Source: Giesbergeria sp. (GTDB taxonomy: Bacteria; Pseudomonadota; Gammaproteobacteria; Burkholderiales; Burkholderiaceae_C). Taken from it: 21,362 bases of DNA. Both the position numbers and the translations under genes were made by a program. The notes under the pieces were generated by a model. The model was not told the origin of the DNA, ran no database searches, and saw nothing but the letters and a program-made list of their open reading frames with translations. Shown here piece after piece: positions 15,406 through 21,362 of the stretch. The stretch's first letter is position 1. Each line of letters opens with the position of its first letter. The stretch spans positions 1 to 21,362 of the forward strand of contig JAGNUJ010000013.1 of the NCBI GenBank assembly GCA_017987055.1. Direction: 5' to 3'.

Positions 15406-16119
15406 TATATTTGACGCCCCAGGCGTGCGCACCCGGTCGGCGGCGTACACGGCGGCCTGTACGCGCGAGGTCAGCTCCAGCTTGCGCAGGATGTGCTGCA
15501 CGTGGATCTTCACCGTGGTCTCGGCAATGTCGAGCGTGCGGGCGATTTCTTTGTTGCTGGCACCGCGCGCGATTTCGCGCAGCACCTCTTCTTCGCGCGG
15601 CGACAGGGCGGCGACCAGCGCAGCGTTTGGCCGCACAGATGCCAACGCAGGCGGCGCAAGCGGTGCAGATGGCACAGATGGCACACCTTGTGATTGAAAG
15701 GCCATCACCAGCTTACCCATCAGTTCCGGGCTCACCACCGGCTCGCCGCACGCTGCGCGCTGGATGGCCTCGGCCAGCAAGTCACCGTCGATGGTTTTAA
15801 GCAGATAGCCCTGCGCGCCATGGCGCAAGGCCCGGGCCAGGTCTTGCGCGTCTTCGCTCACCGTGAGCAGCAGCACGCGCGCTTGCGGCGCGAGCCGGCG
15901 CAAGTCTTGTACGGCATCGATGCCGCTGACGCCCGGCAGGTGGTTGTCCAGCAAGATGACGTCGGGCTGTAGCGCGGGCGCCAGGCGCAGTGCCTGGGCG
16001 GCGTCGCCGGCTTCGCCGACCACTTGCAGGCCGGCGTATTGCTCTAGCAGCGCGATCAGGCCGCGGCGAAACAGCGTGTGGTCGTCCACCACCAAAAGGG
16101 TTATGGGTTTTGGAGGCAT
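15400..16119 (-). CDS. narL: Nitrate/nitrite response regulator NarL
   Basis: A 239-aa response regulator. The receiver domain (~6-125) has the acidic pair Asp12/Asp13, the phosphoacceptor Asp58 (VILLDNHLPGVSG), Thr86 and Lys108 (YLLKT). A proline-rich linker (VPSVPSAPLAPPALASV) leads to a LuxR-type helix-turn-helix at about 168-225 (LSPREEEVLREIARGASNKE, then TTVKIHVQHILRKLELTSR). It is phosphorylated by NarX and should bind upstream of narK1. It starts 5 nt after narX with GGAGG just ahead of the ATG, so the two form one unit. Its last codons and stop fall inside repeat copy A. The C-terminus (VRTPGASNIG) may therefore be partly repeat-derived. Confidence 0.95.
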   Translation of the reverse strand: MPPKPITLLVVDDHTLFRRGLIALLEQYAGLQVVGEAGDAAQALRLAPALQPDVILLDNHLPGVSGIDAVQDLRRLAPQARVLLLTVSEDAQDLARALRHGAQGYLLKTIDGDLLAEAIQRAACGEPVVSPELMGKLVMAFQSQGVPSVPSAPLAPPALASVRPNAALVAALSPREEEVLREIARGASNKEIARTLDIAETTVKIHVQHILRKLELTSRVQAAVYAADRVRTPGASNIG

Positions 16120-16124
16120 GGGAT

Positions 16125-18038
16125 TCAGTGCAGCAGGGGTGCGCCGGGAGGCGCTGGGAAGTTGGCGGGCGCAGGCGCGGCCATGGCGGGCAGCGCGATG
16201 CTGATGGTAGTGCCTTGGCCAGGCACGGACTGCACCTGCACCTGCGCGCCAATGCCCAGGGCGCGCTCACGCATGATGCCCAGCCCCACTTGCAGCGCAT
16301 CGGAAGAGACACCGGCAGCATCGAACCCGACGCCGTCGTCCTGCACCTCAAAGCGCCAATGCGGGTGGCGGCGCGCGCGCAATTGCACGCAGCTGGCGCC
16401 AGCGTGTTTGCGCACATTCGACAGCGCCTCTTGCACCATGTGCAGCACCTGGATCTGCACGTCGGGCGGCAGCGGCAGGCCGTGGCCTTCCATGCTGAGC
16501 TGGGTGGCGATGCCAGTTTGGTGCTCAAACTTAGACAGCGTGGTGCGCAGCGCCGCCTCGATATCCTCGTCGCTGGTGCGGGTACGAAAATGCACCAGCA
16601 ACTCGCGCACATCGGCATAGCACTCGCGCACGCCCGCGTCGAGCTCGGCCATGCTGCGGTCGCGCCCAGCCGTGTTGTTTTTGGCGACGGCGTCGCGCAG
16701 CAGCTGGGTCTGAATTTTGAGAAAGGCCAGCGACTGGGCAATCGAGTCGTGCAGCTCGCGCGCAATCAGGCCGCGCTCTTCGGCCACTGCCGCCTCGCGC
16801 TCCAGTGCTGTCGCGCGCAACCCCTCCATCGAGCTGGCCAGATGGCGCACCATGACCTCAAGCAGCTCGCGCATATCTGGCGTTAGCTCTACCGGCGTGC
16901 GAAAAAACAAATTCAGCTCGCCCAGCACGCGCTGGTACACCTGCACCGGTAGCGCCACCAAGGTTTGGTAGCCGGCCTCGTAGCAATGCGGCAAAAGCAT
17001 GGGCATCGATGGCACGATAGGAATCACCCGCGCCGCTGCTTTGCGCTGCGGCTGGCCACAAAAACAGCTGCCGGCCTGCAAACATTGCTCTTCGTCCACC
17101 ATAGTGCTGGGCAGGCCGTCGGCGGCCAAAATAACGTAGCGCTCGTTGCCCTCGTCGGACCAGCGCACCACCGCAGCATCAGCGCCTGAAATGCTGCGCA
17201 CTTGGCGCACAAAGCCCTGCGCCAACACCTCTAAATTATTGGCCTCAGAGGCCTGCGCACTGACCTGATACAAGGCAGCGAGGCGCTGGTTTTTGATTTC
17301 GATGCTGGCGGTTTTCTCGCGCACTTTGGACTCCAAGTCGGCGTGCGAAGTCTGCATGGCCCGGGCCATCAGGTTAAAACCCTCGGTCAATTGGCCAAAC
17401 TCATCATTGGTCTGCACGTCTAAGCGCGTGCCTAAATCACCTTGGCGGATACGCGCTAGCGCCTGCTGTAGCAGCGCCACAGGACTGAGCACCAGCCAAT
17501 AGCTGATGGCCATAAAGGCCACGGCAGCAGCAATCGCTACCGCCACCAAAAACAACTGAAACAAGTGCAATACCGCCGTCCAGCGGACGATTTCGATTTC
17601 AATGGCATCGACAAAATTGTCCATGCGCGCCACAAAAGCATCCGCCTGCAACAGCACGGCCGGCGCACTGGGCGGCGACGGGCCCAACCACTGGTGATGC
17701 AAAGCGGCCCAAGTGGCGCGAATGTCTGCAAAACGGGCGCGCGATTTTTGTCGCCACGGCACGTACAGCGGGCGCCCTGGGTCGCCTGTTTGCAGCAAAT
17801 CAAGACTGGCGTTGAACTGATTGACGCGCTGCTGCAACTCGGGCAGTGGCTCATTGGGCAAAGCCAAAGCCAGGCGCAGGGTGTGCATACGCAAGCGCCC
17901 GGCCTCGTTGACGGCAGCAGCGCTGCCTTCAAGCTTCCACGTAATCCACAGCGTCAGGCCAATCGAAGTAATTGCCACCAGCAAAAAACCCAGCCCCATC
18001 AGCAGCAACTTGGTGGTGAGCGTGTGGGTTTTGCGCAT
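16125..18038 (-). CDS. narX: Nitrate/nitrite sensor histidine kinase NarX
   Basis: A 637-aa membrane kinase. TM1 is about residues 10-34. The periplasmic sensor follows with a P-box-like nitrate-binding segment, NEAGRLRMHTLRLAL (44-58), whose Arg residues match those binding nitrate in E. coli NarX. TM2 is about 155-187, then HAMP (~183-235), a coiled-coil linker and a central GAF-like module. That module carries a Cys set, Cys319, Cys325, Cys327 (CLQAGSCFC) and Cys352, of the kind described in NarX/NarQ. The kinase core is HPK7-type: His430 in ARELHDSIAQSLAFLKIQ, N-box MVQEALSNVRKHAG, G-box DDGVGFD and GLGIMRERA. The length is close to the family norm. It is divergent from the chaN-like gene across 61 bp. 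Confidence 0.95.
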   Translation of the reverse strand: MRKTHTLTTKLLLMGLGFLLVAITSIGLTLWITWKLEGSAAAVNEAGRLRMHTLRLALALPNEPLPELQQRVNQFNASLDLLQTGDPGRPLYVPWRQKSRARFADIRATWAALHHQWLGPSPPSAPAVLLQADAFVARMDNFVDAIEIEIVRWTAVLHLFQLFLVAVAIAAAVAFMAISYWLVLSPVALLQQALARIRQGDLGTRLDVQTNDEFGQLTEGFNLMARAMQTSHADLESKVREKTASIEIKNQRLAALYQVSAQASEANNLEVLAQGFVRQVRSISGADAAVVRWSDEGNERYVILAADGLPSTMVDEEQCLQAGSCFCGQPQRKAAARVIPIVPSMPMLLPHCYEAGYQTLVALPVQVYQRVLGELNLFFRTPVELTPDMRELLEVMVRHLASSMEGLRATALEREAAVAEERGLIARELHDSIAQSLAFLKIQTQLLRDAVAKNNTAGRDRSMAELDAGVRECYADVRELLVHFRTRTSDEDIEAALRTTLSKFEHQTGIATQLSMEGHGLPLPPDVQIQVLHMVQEALSNVRKHAGASCVQLRARRHPHWRFEVQDDGVGFDAAGVSSDALQVGLGIMRERALGIGAQVQVQSVPGQGTTISIALPAMAAPAPANFPAPPGAPLLH

Positions 18039-18099
18039 AGCGCCACAGTGTAGAAGACGCTGGCGCCAGCGCTAGCTAGGCCTATTTAGGCCCATTACC
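18039..18099. promoter_or_regulatory. Palindrome-dense divergent promoter, narX / chaN-like
   Basis: The 61-bp gap holds CGCTGGCGCCAGCG (18058-18071), GCTAGC (18071-18076), TAGGCCTA (18077-18084) and GGCCTA-TT-TAGGCC (18079-18092), all perfect inverted repeats laid almost end to end. There is no FNR-type TTG-N8-CAA site. Its position between two divergent starts makes it the likely promoter and operator of both genes. Confidence 0.55.
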
Positions 18100-18927
18100 A
18101 TGGCGGCTATGCGTTATCCCTCCTTTTTATTGCCGCTGTGCGCCCTGGCCTTGGTGCTGGGCAGCAGCGCCTGCACCACCCCACTGCCACTGCGCGCACG
18201 CCAAGCCCTGTTGCCCGCCGACATCTTGCTGCTGGGCGAGCAGCACGACGCGCCTGAGCACCAAGCATGGGAAAAAGACACCGTGCAATGGCTGGCCCAA
18301 GGCGACGATTTGGCCGCGCTGGTGCTAGAGATGGCCGAGCAAGGCCGCAGCACCGCCGCACTGCCCACCGACGCCAGCGAAGCGGCGGTGCAAAAAGCAC
18401 TGTTTTGGAACGACTCGGCTTGGCCATGGGCCGCCTATGGCCCCGTCACCATGGCGGCTGTCCGCGCTGGCGTGCCCGTGCTGGGCGGCAACCTGCCGCG
18501 CAAGCTGCTCAACGCCGCTACCGCCAACACGGCGTTGGATGCGCACTTGAGCGACGCCGCGTGGCTGCGCCAGTTGCGCGCAGTGCGCGAAGGCCATTGC
18601 GATTTGCTGCCCGAAAAAATGCTGCCCGGCATGGTGCGCGTACAAATTGCCCGCGATATGCAACTGGCGCAGACCGCCGCCGCTGCCGTGCAAAGCGGCA
18701 AAGTGGTGCTGCTGGTGACTGGCGTCGCCCACGCCCAGCGCAGCTTGGGCGTGCCGCGGTATCTGCCGAAAAATTTAGTATCAAAAATAGCTCTAGCCCA
18801 AGCAGGGCAAGCGCTTGAAGCTATCGAAAAAGAAGCAGATTGGATACACCACACCCCGGCGCTGCCCGACAAAGACGACTGCGCGCCGCTGCGCCAGCGC
18901 GGCCTGCCGCCGCCACCGGCAAGCTAA
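18100..18927 (+). CDS. ChaN-like haem-binding family lipoprotein
   Basis: A 275-aa protein. The N-terminus is a lipoprotein-type signal: MRYPSFLLPLCALALVLG, then SSAC with Cys25 as the probable lipidated residue. The mature part carries the ChaN/DUF399 hallmark LLLGEQHDAPEHQ (~44-56) and later LEMAEQGR, WPWAAYGPVTMAAVRAGVPV, GGNLPRK and VLLVTGVAHAQRSLGVPRYL. ChaN-family lipoproteins are thought to bind haem in the periplasm or outer membrane and are linked to iron uptake. No iron gene is adjacent here. In-frame ATGs occur at 18100 and 18109. Residues 228-242 (SKIALAQAGQALEAI) are encoded by a copy of the dispersed repeat. The stop overlaps the convergent GGDEF/EAL gene by 4 bp. Confidence 0.88.
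   Translation: MAAMRYPSFLLPLCALALVLGSSACTTPLPLRARQALLPADILLLGEQHDAPEHQAWEKDTVQWLAQGDDLAALVLEMAEQGRSTAALPTDASEAAVQKALFWNDSAWPWAAYGPVTMAAVRAGVPVLGGNLPRKLLNAATANTALDAHLSDAAWLRQLRAVREGHCDLLPEKMLPGMVRVQIARDMQLAQTAAAAVQSGKVVLLVTGVAHAQRSLGVPRYLPKNLVSKIALAQAGQALEAIEKEADWIHHTPALPDKDDCAPLRQRGLPPPPAS
18779..18826 (+). repeat. Dispersed ~50-bp repeat, copy C (inside the chaN-like gene)
   Basis: In the sense direction of the gene this reads ATAGCTCTAGCCC, then GGGCAAGCGCTTG and AGCTATC. Copy A on its own sense strand has TGGCTCTAGCCC, GCAAGCGCTAG and AGCTATC at the same spacing. ATAGCT (18787-18792) pairs with AGCTAT (18819-18824) to close the structure. The copy is translated in frame with no stop. A family-like tail (TPALPDKDDCAPL) follows it, so the repeat appears to have entered or evolved within a working gene. 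Confidence 0.7.
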
Positions 18928-21362
18928 GGCGCCGCTAACCCGGCACCTGCACCTGCACCTGTACCTGCACCGGCCCCGGGCACCGGGCCCTGGGCTTGCA
19001 GCAGCGCCGCAAACTGGGCTGCAGGCACGGGGCGGCTGCGCAGATAGCCTTGGTAACTGTGGCAACCGCGCGAGCGCAAAAAGGCCAACTGCTCGGGCGT
19101 CTCGACCCCTTCGGCCAGCACCTCTAGGCCCATGCTTTGGCCCATAGCGATGATGGCGGCGCTGATGGCCATGTCATCGGCGCTTTGTGGAATCTCGCGG
19201 ATAAAGCCTTGGTCGATTTTCAGCACATCGATCGGAAAACGCTTCAGATGCGCCAGCGACGAATAGCCGGTACCAAAGTCATCCACCGCCAGCCGCACAC
19301 CCAAGTCACCCATGCGCCGCAGCACCTTGAGCGCCTCCTCGGGCTCCTCGGCCAAGGCGCTTTCAGTGATCTCCAGCTCCAAGCAGTTGGCCGGAAAACC
19401 GCTGCTGGCCAGCACACTGCTGACGCAGACCACCAAATCACTCAAATGGAACTGGCGCGGCGAGACGTTGATGGCAATCGTCACCGCCGGCAGGCCGTCA
19501 TCGAGCCACTGGCGGCCTTGGCGGCAGGCGGTCTCTAGCACCCACTCGCCCAGCGGGCCGATGATGCCGGACGACTCCGCCACCGGAATAAAGCGCCCGG
19601 GCGAGATCCAGCCCTCTTGCGGGTCGTGCCAGCGCAGCAACGCCTCGGCACCAACGATGCGGTCTGAAGCAATGTCCACCTGCGGCTGGTAGTGCAGCGA
19701 CAAATGGCCCTGCGCCATCGCCTCGCGCAAATGCGCCTCCAGCGCCAGCCGTTCGCGCGCCGCTTGCGTCATTTCTTCGTGATAAAAGCACCACGCGCCG
19801 CGCCCGCGCGCCTTGGCGCCATACACCGCCGCGTGCGCGCCTTGCAGCAAATCTTGGGCGCTGGCGGCGTGCGTTGGAAACATACAAATGCCGACGCTGG
19901 CGCCCACCACCACCTCAAAACCGTCGGGCGAGCGCCACGGCTGCGCCACGGCGCTGAGCAGCTGGCGCGCCACCACCGCTGCGGCCTCAGAGTGGCGCAA
20001 ATGGCGCACCACCACCGCCATTTCGTCGCCCGCCATGCGCCCCAGCAAGTCGCCCGGGCGCAGCGCCGAATGCACTTGCAGCGCAATGTGTTTGAGCACC
20101 GCATCGCCCGCCGCATGGCCGTAGCTGTCGTTGACGTCTTTGAAGCGGTCGAGGTTAATTTGCAGCACCGCCAGCATCTCGCCCGAGGCGGTGGCCTGCT
20201 GCACCGTGGTATCGAGCTGCTGAACAAACCACGAGCGGTTCGATAGGCCCGTCAGCGGGTCGTTTTGCGCCAGCGTTTCTAGGCGTTTTTCTTGCGCTTT
20301 TTCTTCGGAGATGTCGCTGAACATGCACACGTAGTGCGTCACCGTGCCGGTCTCGTCGCGCACCGAACTGAGCGACATATGCTCGGGAAACACCTCGCCG
20401 TCTTTGCGCCGATTCCAAATTTCACCCTGCCAGCGTCCCGTCACCGCAATGGCCGACCACATGGCGGCATAAAACGCCCGGTCGTGGCGGCCCGACTTGA
20501 ACAGGGCCGGGGTTTTGCCCAGCAACTCGCTCTCGGTGTAGCCCAGCAGCCGCGTCACCGCCGCGTTGACCGACAAAATGCGGCTGCTGGCATCGGTCAC
20601 CACCACGCCCTCGGTCGAGTTATCGACCACGGTGGAGGCCAGGCGCTGGCGCTCTTGGGCGTCGCGCTCATCGGACATATCGGTCAGCACGCCAGAAAAA
20701 CGCTCGGCTTGGCCCTCTGTATCCATCAGGCACTGGCCGCGCGCCATAAACCAGCGGTAAACGCCGTCGTAGCACAGCAGGCGCATGTTATCGACCCACA
20801 GCCCGCCCGAGGCCATGGCCCGGCGCAGGCCTGCCACCACCGAGGTGCGTTCGCTCTCGTGCAAGCGCCCTTCCAGCCGAAAATCGCGGTTCAGATCGTC
20901 GCCCTTGTAGCGCAACATACGGGCAATGCCGGGAGAAAAATCGCAATGGCGCTGTGCCAAATCCCAGTCCCACACCCCGCTGCCACTGCCCTCCAGCGCC
21001 AATTGCAAGCGCGTCTCGCTGCGCGCCAAAGCGGCGCGCGCGGCCTGTAGCGGGCCGGTGTTTTGCAGCACACACACCAAGTGCGCCGCCTCGTCGCCCA
21101 GCGCCGGCACCAGCATTACGGTACACAGCACCGGCACGCGCTGGCCGTCGTTGAGGCGGTGGCACTCGCGCTCGCCCACGTAATGGTCAATCTCGCCGGC
21201 CAGCAAGCGGTCCAGCTGCTGCACTGCCCAGTCGCGGTCGGCGGCGCGCACCACCTCGCGAAAGTTGTACGCCAGCACCTCGGTGGCGCTGGTGCCCAGC
21301 ATCTCCAGCATCTGCTCGTTGGCCCACAAAAACTGCCCCGGGATGGTGATGCGCGCAATGCC
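18924..21362 (-). CDS. PAS-GGDEF-EAL cyclic-di-GMP protein (partial, N-terminus off the right edge)
   Basis: The frame is open from the right edge (GIARITIPGQFLWANEQMLE) to TAG at 18924, giving 812 visible residues, so the true start lies beyond the window. Three PAS-type domains occupy about 1-105, 110-245 and 250-370. GGDEF is about 375-535 (DPLTGLSNRSWF, RFKDVNDSYGHAAGDAV). Its signature is AGDEM rather than GGDEF or GGEEF, with an RPGD inhibitory site 5 residues upstream. EAL (~555-790) keeps its key residues: EALLRW, NVSPRQF, ELEITES, DDFGTGYSS, KIDQGFI and EVLAEGVET. The protein probably degrades c-di-GMP; cyclase activity is doubtful. No membrane segment is seen in the visible part. 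The C-terminus is a Gly/Ala repeat. Confidence 0.93.
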   Translation of the reverse strand, partial: GIARITIPGQFLWANEQMLEMLGTSATEVLAYNFREVVRAADRDWAVQQLDRLLAGEIDHYVGERECHRLNDGQRVPVLCTVMLVPALGDEAAHLVCVLQNTGPLQAARAALARSETRLQLALEGSGSGVWDWDLAQRHCDFSPGIARMLRYKGDDLNRDFRLEGRLHESERTSVVAGLRRAMASGGLWVDNMRLLCYDGVYRWFMARGQCLMDTEGQAERFSGVLTDMSDERDAQERQRLASTVVDNSTEGVVVTDASSRILSVNAAVTRLLGYTESELLGKTPALFKSGRHDRAFYAAMWSAIAVTGRWQGEIWNRRKDGEVFPEHMSLSSVRDETGTVTHYVCMFSDISEEKAQEKRLETLAQNDPLTGLSNRSWFVQQLDTTVQQATASGEMLAVLQINLDRFKDVNDSYGHAAGDAVLKHIALQVHSALRPGDLLGRMAGDEMAVVVRHLRHSEAAAVVARQLLSAVAQPWRSPDGFEVVVGASVGICMFPTHAASAQDLLQGAHAAVYGAKARGRGAWCFYHEEMTQAARERLALEAHLREAMAQGHLSLHYQPQVDIASDRIVGAEALLRWHDPQEGWISPGRFIPVAESSGIIGPLGEWVLETACRQGRQWLDDGLPAVTIAINVSPRQFHLSDLVVCVSSVLASSGFPANCLELEITESALAEEPEEALKVLRRMGDLGVRLAVDDFGTGYSSLAHLKRFPIDVLKIDQGFIREIPQSADDMAISAAIIAMGQSMGLEVLAEGVETPEQLAFLRSRGCHSYQGYLRSRPVPAAQFAALLQAQGPVPGAGAGTGAGAGAGLAAP
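18943..18970. repeat. Hexanucleotide GCACCT tandem repeat
   Basis: About four and a half units of GCACCT, one with a single base change (GTACCT). On the minus strand it encodes the Gly/Ala-rich C-terminal tail (GAGAGTGAGAGAG) of the GGDEF/EAL protein. It is a candidate slippage site. A change in whole units would only alter tail length. Confidence 0.7.

Noticed and set aside
1..21362. Mobile elements, tRNA or rRNA genes, CRISPR arrays
   Set aside because: I saw no transposase, integrase, terminal inverted repeats with target duplications, clover-leaf sequence or spaced direct-repeat array by reading. A formal scan was not possible.

Overview
The window is a high-GC chromosomal segment from a betaproteobacterium. 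The protein families (a DUF3567 protein, a DUF3108 protein with a long Ala/Pro linker, a nar operon that ends in a parvulin plus a small conserved protein) and a dispersed short repeat suggest Burkholderiales, probably Comamonadaceae. This is inferred from family knowledge, because no rRNA or tRNA gene is present. I see no insertion sequence, integrase, CRISPR array or phage gene.

Region 1 (1-4171) is housekeeping or accessory sequence. On the minus strand lie a fumarylacetoacetate-hydrolase-family enzyme, a LysR regulator and a DUF2214 membrane protein that runs off the left edge. Divergent from the FAH gene, on the plus strand, are a DUF3108 protein and a small DUF3567 protein.

Region 2 (4244-18038, all minus strand) is a complete respiratory nitrate-reduction locus. 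Its transcriptional order is narX, narL, narK1, narK2, narG, narH, narJ, narI, a parvulin-type prolyl isomerase, and a small conserved protein of unknown function. NarX senses nitrate/nitrite and phosphorylates NarL. NarK1 and NarK2 move nitrate in and nitrite out. NarGHI reduces nitrate at the cytoplasmic face of the membrane using quinol, and NarJ matures NarG. From narG to the isomerase the genes overlap or nearly touch (ATGA or TGATG junctions). The key Fe-S, haem and Mo ligands are present, so the reductase looks functional. The 228-bp narL-narK1 interval is the only sizeable regulatory gap. It holds a perfect palindrome and a 10-bp direct repeat but no recognisable FNR box.

Region 3 (18039-21362) has a 61-bp palindrome-rich divergent promoter, a ChaN-like lipoprotein gene on the plus strand, and a convergent multi-PAS/GGDEF/EAL c-di-GMP protein whose N-terminus lies beyond the right edge. 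The two convergent genes overlap by 4 bp at their stop codons.

The most unusual structure is a ~50-bp dispersed repeat present in three copies, each in the same orientation relative to its host gene. Two copies start at a stop codon (FAH gene and narL). The third is read through in frame near the 3' end of the chaN-like gene. A canonical G-quadruplex motif surrounds the stop codon of the last nar-operon gene.
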